Origin: VRUE01 sp963796705
GTDB taxonomy: Bacteria > Actinomycetota > Thermoleophilia > Solirubrobacterales > 70-9
Reading direction: 5' to 3'
Length of the DNA: 64,000 nt
NCBI GenBank assembly: GCA_963796705.1
Contig: CAWCMK010000002.1
Location: 496,001 to 560,000, forward strand
Below the pieces are notes generated by a model, which had not been told where the DNA came from, made no database searches, and saw only the letters and a program-made list of their open reading frames with translations. Below, piece after piece: positions 36,011-44,008 of the stretch. The number at the start of each line of letters is the position of its first letter. The first letter of the stretch is position 1. A program made the translations under genes and the position numbers.

Positions 36011-36336
36011 GGCGGACATTTCTCGTCTGGCTCGCCGTCGCGGCGACGGCGCTGGCGGTCGAGCCGGCGCTGGCCTCAGTGAGGCTTTCGATTCCCGTCG
36101 CCCAGGAAAGGGCGGCCCGCTTTGCGGAGCAGACATGCAGACACGACAAAAGCTGCTCCTCCTCGGGCGTCCTCGGTTGCCGGCACCAGCGAGACCGCGT
36201 CGTTCTCTGTCGGATCTTTGACCGCCGTGAGACCGAAAGGCAGGGGAACTTCGTATGCTCGCGCCTCGTGCGCCTCTCTCTCGATCCGCGCTCGCGGCGC
36301 GTTCCCGTCACGGGTCTCAGCAGCTGGCGCTGCTGA
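36001..36336 (+). CDS. Small secreted Cys-rich protein
   Basis: 111 residues from a GTG that overlaps the stop of the repeat protein by 10 bases. A signal peptide (TFLVWLAVAATALAVEPALA) precedes a domain with five Cys: AEQTCRHDKSCSSSGVLGC, RVVLCRIFD and GNFVCSRLVRL. Basic residues are frequent. Similar short Cys proteins occur in exported sets of Solirubrobacterales-like bacteria; function is unknown. The overlap suggests co-expression with the repeat protein. Confidence 0.55.
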   Translation: MALRRTFLVWLAVAATALAVEPALASVRLSIPVAQERAARFAEQTCRHDKSCSSSGVLGCRHQRDRVVLCRIFDRRETERQGNFVCSRLVRLSLDPRSRRVPVTGLSSWRC

Positions 36337-36451
36337 GGTGTGAGTGAGAGTTCCTCGCGCGGGTATTGGGTACTGGCGCCAGCGGCGAGGTCCCTAGTTT
36401 CGCGCCGGCGCGCGTCTTGCACGCTGGGGCAGGGGAAGTAGGCTGATCGCG

Positions 36452-38200
36452 ATGGGACTGCTGGACCCCGCGCCGCCGCCGTTCGATGTCGATGAATGGG
36501 AACGACTGCCGCACTTGGAGCGGATCAGACCGCTCACGCAGGATTGGGCGATCAACGGGTTCGGGACGCCGCCGTTCGTCTACCTGCTGTACGTCCTCAA
36601 GTTGATCGTCTACGCGCTCGGCGGCCTGCTCGTGATCTCGCTGACCCCGGGACTCGGCGGCCTCGCCAACCTGGGCAGTTGGTGGAGCGAACCGATCGTC
36701 TTTGAGAAGGCGGTCGTCTGGACGATGCTCTGGGAGGTCCTCGGCCTCGGCGCCGGCTCGCTGCCGCTGACACTGCGCTTCAGGCCGATGATCGGTGGCA
36801 TCCTCTACTGGTCAAGGCCGGGCACGACCCGACTGCCGCCATGGCCTGAGCGCGTTCCCCTGACGAGGGGGACAAAGCGCACGCCGATCGACGTCGCCCT
36901 CTACGCGGGAGTCCTGTTCTGGCTCGGCTACCTGCTGTTCGCAAGCGGTGTCAGCGATGCCGGCGCCTTCGCCGGGCGCCTCGAGCCGGGCGCGGTGGCG
37001 ACGCTGTTGGTCCTGCTCGGGGCACTCGGCTTGCGCGACAAGGTCCCCTTCTTGGCGGCGCGGGCGGAGGTCTACGGGACTCTGATGCTGATCTTCCTTT
37101 TCCCCCTTAACAACATGATCGTCGCCGCGCAGCTGGTCTTCATCTGCATCTGGTGGGGAGCCGCCTCATCGAAGCTAAACCGCCATTTCCCGTTTGTCGT
37201 AACGGTGATGATCAGCAACACGCCGTGGAACCGCTCACGCACAATCAAGCGGCGGCTCTACCGCAATCACCCCGAGGACCTGCGCCCCTCAGATCTGGGT
37301 GCGACGATCGCGCACCTGGGGACGGCGATGGAGTTCACCCTGCCGGCGATCCTGCTCGTGTCAAATGGCGGCACGATTGGCTGGTTGGCGGCGCTCGGGA
37401 TGATCATCTTCCACCTTCACATTCTCTCGACGTTCCCATTGGCCGTGCCGCTGGAGTGGAACGTTTTCATGATTTTCGGAATCCTCTTCCTCTTCGGACA
37501 CTACGGCTCGGTGCCGCTCTCGACGCTGGAAAACCCGCTGCTATTGCTGATCCTCGTCTTCGTGTGCGTCGGCATCCCGATCCTTGGAAACCTGCGCCCG
37601 GAGCTGATCTCGTTCCTGCCATCGATGCGCTACTACGCCGGCAACTGGGCGACCAGCCAGTGGTTGTTCCGCAAACAGGGGGGCGCCGAGGAGAGGCTCG
37701 ATAGGTCGATCATCAAGCCGGCGCCGATCGTCGTCGAGCAGCTGACCCACTTCTATGACCGGCAGATGGCCGAGGTCCTGCTCGCCAAGGGCCTCGCCTT
37801 TCGCTCGATGCACTCGCACGGTCGCGCCCTCAACGGCCTGGTCTCGCGGGCGGTCGACAACCTTGAGGACTACCACGTGCGCGAGGGCGAGCTGATCGCC
37901 GGTGTAGTGCTCGGCTACAACTTCGGCGACGGTCACTTCCACGGCAAGGCGCTGTTGGATGCCGTCCAGGAGCGCTGCCAGTTTGGGCCAGGTGAGCTGC
38001 GCGTGGTGACACTTGAGTCCCAGCCAGCCAGAAACCCCGATCAGCGCTACCGGATCTACGACGCGGCCGATGGCCTGCTCGAGGAGGGAACCGTGGCGGT
38101 CGTAGACATGGTTGAGCGCCAGCCCTGGCTGGGCGCGGAACCGTTCCCGACCAAACCCGATCGGGCCACGACGAGCGACGGGTCGGCTGCGACGGCATGA
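36452..38200 (+). CDS. DUF3556 transmembrane protein
   Basis: 582 residues of the DUF3556 family known from mycobacteria, function unknown. The N-terminus (PAPPPFDVDEWERLPHLERI) and RIRPLTQDWAINGFGTP are typical. About eight to ten membrane helices span residues 40-400. A soluble C-terminal region (450-560) carries ALNGLVSRAVDNLEDYHVRE and VVLGYNFGDGHFHGKALLD. TAGGCT with a 7-base spacer precedes the ATG, a leaderless pattern. It overlaps the next gene by 4 bases, so the two products probably act together, perhaps on a membrane lipid or terpenoid (inference). Confidence 0.82.
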   Translation: MGLLDPAPPPFDVDEWERLPHLERIRPLTQDWAINGFGTPPFVYLLYVLKLIVYALGGLLVISLTPGLGGLANLGSWWSEPIVFEKAVVWTMLWEVLGLGAGSLPLTLRFRPMIGGILYWSRPGTTRLPPWPERVPLTRGTKRTPIDVALYAGVLFWLGYLLFASGVSDAGAFAGRLEPGAVATLLVLLGALGLRDKVPFLAARAEVYGTLMLIFLFPLNNMIVAAQLVFICIWWGAASSKLNRHFPFVVTVMISNTPWNRSRTIKRRLYRNHPEDLRPSDLGATIAHLGTAMEFTLPAILLVSNGGTIGWLAALGMIIFHLHILSTFPLAVPLEWNVFMIFGILFLFGHYGSVPLSTLENPLLLLILVFVCVGIPILGNLRPELISFLPSMRYYAGNWATSQWLFRKQGGAEERLDRSIIKPAPIVVEQLTHFYDRQMAEVLLAKGLAFRSMHSHGRALNGLVSRAVDNLEDYHVREGELIAGVVLGYNFGDGHFHGKALLDAVQERCQFGPGELRVVTLESQPARNPDQRYRIYDAADGLLEEGTVAVVDMVERQPWLGAEPFPTKPDRATTSDGSAATA

Positions 38201-39696
38201 GCGAGGCGGTTATCGTCGGCGCCGGGCCGAACGGTCTCGCCTGCGCAGCGACCCTGGCGCAGGCTGGGCTCGGGGTGACCGTGATCGAGGCCGATCAGCG
38301 AATCGGCGGTGGCGTCCGCAGCGGCGAGCTGACACTGCCAGGCCTGATTCACGACGAGTGCTCAGCGGTCCACTCGATGGCGGTCGGCTCGCAAGCCCTG
38401 GCCGGCCTTGGCCTGGAGCGGCACGGACTCGAGTGGGCATGGCCGGAGGTCGACCTCGCCCACCCCCACGATGGCGGTGGCGCGGCGTTGATGCTGCGCT
38501 CGATCGACGCTACGGCGGCGGCGCTCGGCGGGCCGGCTGGCTCCGCCTGGCGACGGATCTTCGGCCCCTCCTCCGCAGCCTTCGCCGAGCTCGGAGAGGA
38601 CCTCATGCGGCCGATTGCCCATCTGCCACGTCACCCACTGGGGCTGGTCCGTTTCGGCCTGCCGGCCGCGGCCTCGGCAGATCTGCTGGCCCGCACCCTG
38701 TGCAGCGCCGAGGCCGCGGCGCTCTTCGGGGGCGTCGCCGCGCACTCCATCGCACCTCTCGGCCGGCCGTTCAGCGCCGCGATCGGGATGGCGCTTGTCT
38801 GCTCCTGCCATTGCTACGGTTGGCCCGTCGCGCGGGGCGGCTCTGCGGCTATCGCCGAGGCCCTTGCTGCCGCCATCCTCGAGAGCGGCGGCCGGATTGA
38901 GACTGGGCGACCGGTCACCTCACTTGAGGAGCTGCCGCCCGCCGACGCCATTGTCCTCGACCTGGCCCCGGCGGGGGTGATCGAGGTCGCGGGGGACCGT
39001 CTGCCGGTGCGCGTCGCCCGTGCCTACCGGCGCTACCGGCACGGCCCTGCGGCCTTCAAGCTCGACCTCGCTGTGCAAGGCGGTGTGCCCTGGCTTAACC
39101 CGGACGCGCGCCGTGCCGGTACCGTGCACGTCATCGGCTCCTTTGCAGAGGTCCGGGCCGCCGAGCGGGAGGTGAATCAGGGGCGCATGCCGGCGCGGCC
39201 CTTCGTCCTCGTCGGTCAGCAGTACCTGGCCGATCCGGGGCGCTCGCGGGGAGATGTGCATCCGGTCTGGGCCTACGCCCATGTGCCGAGCGGCTACTCC
39301 GGCGACGCGGCCGACTTGATTCTCAACCAGATCGAACGCTTTGCTCCCGGTCTGCGCGAGCGGATCCTCGCCACCCGCAGCCGCTCACCCGCCGAGCTCG
39401 CCGCCGGCAACCCAAACTTCATCGGCGGCGACATCCTCACCGGTGCCAACACGCCGCTGCGGACGCTTGTCCGACCGCGCCTCGCGCTCGACCCCTATGC
39501 GACCGGGATTCGCGGGGTCTATCTATGTTCGGCGGCGACGCCGCCGGGCGCCGGTGCCCACGGGATGTGTGGCTACAACGCCGCCCTGCGTGTTCTGCGC
39601 CAGCTCTCCCAGTCTCAGGGGAGAGACGATCTTCCCGAGGCAGCCAAGAGTCCGCGCGCCCCGGGGACGGGAATCTGGCCTCCTACAATCTCGTGA
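38197..39696 (+). CDS. Phytoene-dehydrogenase-like FAD oxidoreductase
   Basis: 499 residues of the CrtI/amine-oxidase-like NAD(P)/FAD-dependent family. The Rossmann motif VIVGAGPNGLACAATLAQAG opens the chain and IEADQRIGGGVRS follows. The C-terminal GIRGVYLCSAATPPGAGAHG motif closes the FAD site. No other carotenoid genes are nearby, so carotenoid desaturation is not supported and the substrate is open. The ATG overlaps the DUF3556 stop (ATGA). Confidence 0.85.
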   Translation: MSEAVIVGAGPNGLACAATLAQAGLGVTVIEADQRIGGGVRSGELTLPGLIHDECSAVHSMAVGSQALAGLGLERHGLEWAWPEVDLAHPHDGGGAALMLRSIDATAAALGGPAGSAWRRIFGPSSAAFAELGEDLMRPIAHLPRHPLGLVRFGLPAAASADLLARTLCSAEAAALFGGVAAHSIAPLGRPFSAAIGMALVCSCHCYGWPVARGGSAAIAEALAAAILESGGRIETGRPVTSLEELPPADAIVLDLAPAGVIEVAGDRLPVRVARAYRRYRHGPAAFKLDLAVQGGVPWLNPDARRAGTVHVIGSFAEVRAAEREVNQGRMPARPFVLVGQQYLADPGRSRGDVHPVWAYAHVPSGYSGDAADLILNQIERFAPGLRERILATRSRSPAELAAGNPNFIGGDILTGANTPLRTLVRPRLALDPYATGIRGVYLCSAATPPGAGAHGMCGYNAALRVLRQLSQSQGRDDLPEAAKSPRAPGTGIWPPTIS

Positions 39697-40068
39697 ATGT
39701 CTGGTAACGGCGAGCGCGACTCGACCTTCACTCTCTACAGACGCGGCATCGAGCTGCTCGAGGAGCGCGACTTCGAGCAGGCCGCCGTGCCGCTCGAGCA
39801 GGCGGCGCGCCGGGCGCCGGAGAAGTCATCGGTCCGCGAGGCGCTCGGCCGCGCCTATTTTCGCTCCGGACGCTTCGCCGCCGCCGCGACGGAGTTCGAG
39901 GCGGTCGTCGAGGCCCACCAGGTCAACGACTTCGCGCACTTCTGCCTCGGCCGGGCGCTTGCCAAGACCGGTGAGACTGAGCGCGCCCGCCACCATCTGG
40001 CGCTGGCCTCGAACCTGCGACCCGAGCGGAGCGATTACCGCTTTTACCGTGACCAGCTGAGCGCCTGA
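39697..40068 (+). CDS. TPR-repeat protein
   Basis: 123 residues made of about three tetratricopeptide repeats: LYRRGIELLEERDFEQAAVP, then EALGRAYFRSGRFAAAATEF, then FCLGRALAKTGETERARHHL. It should be a soluble protein-interaction module. The ATG follows the preceding stop without a gap, yet TACAAT stands exactly 7 bases before it, so it may also be transcribed from its own promoter. Confidence 0.8.
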   Translation: MSGNGERDSTFTLYRRGIELLEERDFEQAAVPLEQAARRAPEKSSVREALGRAYFRSGRFAAAATEFEAVVEAHQVNDFAHFCLGRALAKTGETERARHHLALASNLRPERSDYRFYRDQLSA

Positions 40069-40078
40069 GCGTGCCGCG

Positions 40079-41017
40079 CTACATGCCCGAGACGAGGGCG
40101 CCGACGTTGCTGCTGCTGAAGTAGGGGCCGTAGGTATGGGTGAAGTCGTGGCTGATCCCATAGCTGGTCAGCCCATCGATCTGGGTTCCGCCTTCGATCA
40201 ACCAGGCGCCACCGCTTGCACCGGGTAGCCAGCGGCAGCCGATCTTGACCGTCGGCGGGCCGGGCAGCAGCCGCGTGAAGCGGTCCTCGCCGACCGCGGG
40301 CGAGTTGCACTCCTGCAAGCTGCGGACTTCGCCCGGGTAACCGAATGTCTGGAAGCTGACTTTGCGGGGACGATCGAGGGCGATCGTCACGCCGGTGACC
40401 GCGTCGGCAGGGTAGAGGCCGGAGCTGTTCGGTCCGGCGAGGATCGCGCCGATGTCGAAGTTGGAGTTGCCCTGCTTGACCCACGGCTTGGGCGCGAAGA
40501 CCGCGTTGCGCCTGGCGACGAAGAACCCGAAGGGAGCACTGCCGTCGGTATAAGCGGGGACGAACTCCACGTAGCGCGACCAGGCCGATGTGCGGCGAAA
40601 GCCGCGCGGACCGGTGTTCACGCAGTGACCCGCCGTGAGGATCAGGCGCCGGCTGGGGCTGTTGATGACCGTTCCCGAGCAGTACCCCTCGTTGCGTCCT
40701 TGGCGCAAGAAGATGCGGCCGTTGACCGCGTAGGGCAAAACGTCCGCTTCTTCGACCGGCCTGAAGCTGGCCGTCGCAAGGGGCGCTTCTGCAACGCCGG
40801 AAGCGCCGAGCGGCTTCGCTTCGCGGCGGCGGCGAGGCGTCCAGTAGGCGGCGATTCGCGCTTCTTCGTCAGCGGCGCTGACCGTGGCCCCCCGCGCGGG
40901 TTCGGGGCGAAGGCGCACCGCGGCGCCGGCGGGCAGCGCAGACGAGAGGAGGCCGAGCAGCGCCGCCCCGAACATGGTCGCGACGCGCGGGCAGGCGGGG
41001 TGCGAGCGCCACGACAT
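40079..41017 (-). CDS. Secreted trypsin-like serine protease, paralogue
   Basis: 312 residues, exported (signal peptide to about residue 32, LPAGAA). Triad: His131 in ILTAGHC, Asp188 in NSNFDIGAI and Ser268 in GASGGAW. Shared features with the protease at 54-929 include NGRIF before the domain, FVPAYTDG/FIPAYDHG, FGYPGE/FGYPAA and LPGPPTV/FPGPPTM, so they are paralogues. TATCCT ends 8 bases before the ATG. It is convergent with the TPR gene. Substrate is unknown. Confidence 0.85.
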   Translation of the reverse strand: MSWRSHPACPRVATMFGAALLGLLSSALPAGAAVRLRPEPARGATVSAADEEARIAAYWTPRRRREAKPLGASGVAEAPLATASFRPVEEADVLPYAVNGRIFLRQGRNEGYCSGTVINSPSRRLILTAGHCVNTGPRGFRRTSAWSRYVEFVPAYTDGSAPFGFFVARRNAVFAPKPWVKQGNSNFDIGAILAGPNSSGLYPADAVTGVTIALDRPRKVSFQTFGYPGEVRSLQECNSPAVGEDRFTRLLPGPPTVKIGCRWLPGASGGAWLIEGGTQIDGLTSYGISHDFTHTYGPYFSSSNVGALVSGM

Positions 41018-41240
41018 CCTCCCAGAGGATAGAGATGAGGCCCCGGTGCGCTGAGGAGGAGCGGGATCACATGGCGGTCGTGCACCGATGGCTACTGGGG
41101 AACAGGAGGACGAATCACGCCTGGGCGAGGACCGGCCAGCGCCTCAGCAGCGGCGAGGCTCCTCACCCCGGCGGCCATTAGCTCTCGGTCAGGGTCCTCT
41201 GAAATCGGGCAGCTGCGAGTCTCGCCGTCCGCGCGCCGGT

Positions 41241-41246
41241 TAGACT
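41241..41246 (+). promoter_or_regulatory. Putative -10 element before the cobalamin riboswitch
   Basis: TAGACT (in GGTTAGACTCGG) lies just before the aptamer and would start the transcript at about 41253. No clear -35 box is visible. Confidence 0.4.
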
Positions 41247-41249
41247 CGG

Positions 41250-41427
41250 CGCAGATCGGTCGGTGGTCAAGGGAAGTCCGGTGAGATTCCGGCGCGGTCC
41301 CGCCACTGTGACCGGGCATAGGAGGTCGCGTTGCGCGCTCGGCGCGCAGGCCACTGGGAAGCCGAAGGCTCCCGGGAAGGTGCGACCGGCCAACCCCGGA
41401 AGCCAGGAGACCTGTCCCCGACCAGCC
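41250..41427 (+). ncRNA. Cobalamin riboswitch
   Basis: The conserved aptamer elements are present in order: GGTCAAGGGAAGTCCGGTGA (41267 on), GATTCCGGCGCGGTCCCGCC with ACTGTGAC, and the B12 box AAGCCAGGAGACC (41400 on). GGTCGG near 41257 and CCGACC near 41418 can form the closing stem. It directly precedes the DUF4430/ECF genes, so binding of adenosyl- or other cobalamin should switch them off when B12 is plentiful. CCTGTCC just after the B12 box and the coding start 32 bases later leave room for translational control. Confidence 0.95.
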
Positions 41428-41458
41428 AAAAACGACCCTCGAGGAAAGGGCGGCTCAG

Positions 41459-42193
41459 ATGCCAAGACTCATTTCAATTCGGCTGGCGGCCGTTTGCGCG
41501 CTGGCCCTCTCCATGTTTTTGGGAAGTGCCGCGGTCGCGGTCGCCAAGAAGGTCCCCGCCGAGCTGCGCGTCGTCGGCAAGGACGGCAAGGTGCTGGCCG
41601 AAGAAGAAAGATTGACGACGACCACCGGAGTCCCGACCAGCCGCAGGGCGACCTGCTTCGGCCGGGGCTCGCGGGGCACCGGTCGCTCAAGGACGGTGAG
41701 GGGCCCAACAGCACTCGGCCTGCTCGCCTCAGCGGCGCAGGCCAACCGGGCTCTGCGGCCGTTCTACGTGACCGACGCATTCAGCTTCGGTCTGGGGCTC
41801 TGCACCGTCGGCGGCCAGAGCGCGACAAACAAGCTCTCCTGGTACCTGAGGGTCGACCATCGGGCCTCCCAGGTGGGCGGCGAAGCGGCGCGGCTGAAGC
41901 CGGGCGACGAAGTGCTCTGGGCGCTCGCCTCCTACCCCTACCCGGACGAACTCTGGCTCAGTGGTCCCGAAACCGCCACCGCTGGAGTTCCGTTCAGGGT
42001 GACGGTCTACTCCTACGACGAACGGGGTAGGCGGAGGCCGGTCAGGGGGGCGACGGTGAGCGGCGCCGGGGGCCCAACCGGCGCCGACGGCAGCACCATG
42101 GTGACGCTTGGCTCCAACCAGGAATTACGTGCGACGCATGACGGGGAAATCCCTTCAAACGGTCTCGCGGTATGTGTCGAGATCTGCCCTTGA
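41459..42193 (+). CDS. Secreted DUF4430 protein, first gene behind the B12 riboswitch
   Basis: 244 residues. A signal peptide (LAAVCALALSMFLGSAAVAV) precedes a DUF4430-type domain (about 35-155): TALGLLASAA, FSFGLGLCTVGG, SWYLRVDHRASQVGG and LKPGDEVLWAL follow the family order. DUF4430 corresponds to the C-terminal beta domain of animal transcobalamin and intrinsic factor. Residues 160-240 look like an Ig/carboxypeptidase-regulatory-like beta domain. It probably helps bind or present cobalamin outside the membrane. GAGGAAAGG lies upstream of the ATG; the next gene starts 12 bases after its stop. Confidence 0.75.
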   Translation: MPRLISIRLAAVCALALSMFLGSAAVAVAKKVPAELRVVGKDGKVLAEEERLTTTTGVPTSRRATCFGRGSRGTGRSRTVRGPTALGLLASAAQANRALRPFYVTDAFSFGLGLCTVGGQSATNKLSWYLRVDHRASQVGGEAARLKPGDEVLWALASYPYPDELWLSGPETATAGVPFRVTVYSYDERGRRRPVRGATVSGAGGPTGADGSTMVTLGSNQELRATHDGEIPSNGLAVCVEICP

Positions 42194-42205
42194 GGTCTGT
42201 TTGAG

Positions 42206-43123
42206 GTGGCCCGGAACCTCGCGGCCGTCACCTTGGCGCTGTTCGCGGCGGTTGCGACCGCCGGGTGTGGCCTCGGTCCCGGGAAGGGCCTCGGCGAGGT
42301 GAGGATCGTGGTGACCCGGGACTTTGGTATCCGGCGGGTGGTGGCGCCCGTCTCCGACGGCGTCACCGAAGCCGACACGGTGATGCGTGTGCTTGAACGC
42401 AACGCCCACATTGAGACGCGCTACGGCGGCGGCTTCGTGCAATCGATCGAAGGGCTGGAAGCCAGCGAGGAAGGCGGACCCGGGCCAGAAGACTGGTTCT
42501 TTTATGTCAACGGCGTCGAGTCGACCGTCGGTGCAGCGCAGTACGCACTGCACGGGGGCGAGGCGATCTGGTGGGATTATCACGATTGGGGCTCCGCGAT
42601 CCATATCCCCGCGGTCGTCGGCTCCTACCCGCAGCCGCTCGCCAACGGTTACGAAGGTGAGCAGCATCCCGTTGCGCTGCTTTGCAGGGGAGGCGGTCCG
42701 GCCTGCGCGACCGCGCGCAAGCGCCTGCTTGCTGCCGGCGTCGCCCTCGGGCGACAGAGCGGGGCCGCGATCCGCGTCCTCGTCGGTCCCTGGCGGCTCC
42801 TCAAGGCGGACCCCGCCGCGGCACAGATCGAACACGGCCCCCAGCAGAGCGGTGTCTTCGCGGAGATCGGGGGCCAAGGGAGCTGTCAGCTGACCGGCCT
42901 GGACGAGTCGGGCAGACAGGCACGTCGTTTCGGCGGCGAAGCGGGCCTTCTTGCGGCAACCCGCCGGTACGAAGCGCCGCCAACCTGGGTGGTGACCGGC
43001 TGCGGGGAGGGCGGCGTGCGGGCCGCGGCGGCGCTGCTCGATTCGCGGGCCCTTCGCGAACACTTCGCCGTCGCGGCGCCGCCTGGCGCCGCCGCCATCC
43101 CCCTGCCCATGGAGGGCGGTTGA
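42206..43123 (+). CDS. DUF4430 lipoprotein, transcobalamin beta-domain-like
   Basis: 305 residues from a GTG. The lipoprotein signal ends in ATAGC (Cys20). A DUF4430 domain covers about 30-130: RVVAPVSDGVTEADTVMRVL, then YGGGFVQSIEG, then DWFFYVNGVES and GEAIWWDYHDW, which is a strong family match. The remaining 170 residues have four Cys and no recognised family. As a lipid-anchored protein in a riboswitch-controlled ECF operon it is a good candidate for the cobalamin-capturing subunit. It is followed 12 bases later by ecfT. Confidence 0.8.
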   Translation: MARNLAAVTLALFAAVATAGCGLGPGKGLGEVRIVVTRDFGIRRVVAPVSDGVTEADTVMRVLERNAHIETRYGGGFVQSIEGLEASEEGGPGPEDWFFYVNGVESTVGAAQYALHGGEAIWWDYHDWGSAIHIPAVVGSYPQPLANGYEGEQHPVALLCRGGGPACATARKRLLAAGVALGRQSGAAIRVLVGPWRLLKADPAAAQIEHGPQQSGVFAEIGGQGSCQLTGLDESGRQARRFGGEAGLLAATRRYEAPPTWVVTGCGEGGVRAAAALLDSRALREHFAVAAPPGAAAIPLPMEGG

Positions 43124-43135
43124 GTTGCAGCTGCG

Positions 43136-44008
43136 ATGAGATCCCCGTTTGCCTACACGCCGCGCCGCGGCCCGCTGCAGGCTGCCTCCCCGGGGGCGGC
43201 GGTCCTCTACCTCGGCTCGCTGGCCGCCGTCGCCTTCGTCTTCTCGAGCCCACTCGTTCTGCTCGGCGTGGGTCTCGCGGCGGGGCTCGCCGGTCGCCTG
43301 GCCGGGGCCGGGGCGGCGGTGCGTGCGGCCCTGCGCATGGGGCTGGGCCTGGCGCTCTTGATTGTCCTTGTCAACGGGCTGGTCGTGAGCCGCGGGGATA
43401 CCGTCCTGGCCCGCCTCGGCGAGTGGCCATTGCTGGGGCGCGTCGACGTGACCGCAGAGGCGCTGGTCGAAGGCCTCGTACTGGGTCTGCGCGCGGCGGT
43501 GGTGCTGGTCACCTTCGCCGTCTACTCGGCCTGTGTTGACCCCGACCGGGTGCTTCGCGCCCTGCGACCGCTCGCCGCGCGCTCCGCCCTGACCGCGACG
43601 CTCGTCTCTCGCCTCGTCCCCGTGACGACCGCCGACGCGGCCCGCCTGCGCGATGCTGCTCGCCTGCGCGGCCCCGGTGCCAGCTCGGTTGGACGGGCCT
43701 CGCTGGCCCGCCGACTGCTCGCCGGTTCGCTGGATCGGGCCGTCGATGTCGCCGCAACCGTCGAACTGCGCGGTTATGGCCTCGACGTCCCGCGCGGGGC
43801 GCGGGCCCCGCAGCGCTCGCGCTATGACCGCCGCTTTTACTCGGTCGGGCTCGCGCTACTCATACTGACCGCGGTCGGTGCGACGCTCGGCATTGGCGGC
43901 TTTCACGCCTACCCGGTGGTGCGGATCGGGTCGGGCTGCGCGACGCTCATCCTCGCTGCGCTGGTCGCCCTGGCCGGGCTGGCGCCATATCGGGGCCGTG
44001 GTGTCTGA
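43136..44008 (+). CDS. ECF transporter T component (EcfT/CbiQ-like)
   Basis: 290 residues of the CbiQ/EcfT membrane scaffold that couples the two ATPases to the S component. There are about six hydrophobic helices. The cytoplasmic coupling region shows the paired Arg-Gly signatures, DAARLRGPG and VAATVELRGYGL. The N-terminal RSPFAYTPRRGPLQ is typical of actinobacterial EcfT. It is part of the cobalamin operon; its 3' end overlaps the ATPase gene by 8 bases. Confidence 0.87.
   Translation: MRSPFAYTPRRGPLQAASPGAAVLYLGSLAAVAFVFSSPLVLLGVGLAAGLAGRLAGAGAAVRAALRMGLGLALLIVLVNGLVVSRGDTVLARLGEWPLLGRVDVTAEALVEGLVLGLRAAVVLVTFAVYSACVDPDRVLRALRPLAARSALTATLVSRLVPVTTADAARLRDAARLRGPGASSVGRASLARRLLAGSLDRAVDVAATVELRGYGLDVPRGARAPQRSRYDRRFYSVGLALLILTAVGATLGIGGFHAYPVVRIGSGCATLILAALVALAGLAPYRGRGV

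Noticed and set aside
34244..36136. 630-codon minus-strand frame opposite the repeat protein
   Set aside because: Its periodic sequence is only the mirror of the 261-bp repeats; the plus strand has the signal peptide and sensible composition.
38197..39696. Carotenoid desaturase CrtI
   Set aside because: Only general FAD motifs of the superfamily are seen and no phytoene synthase or other carotenoid gene is nearby.
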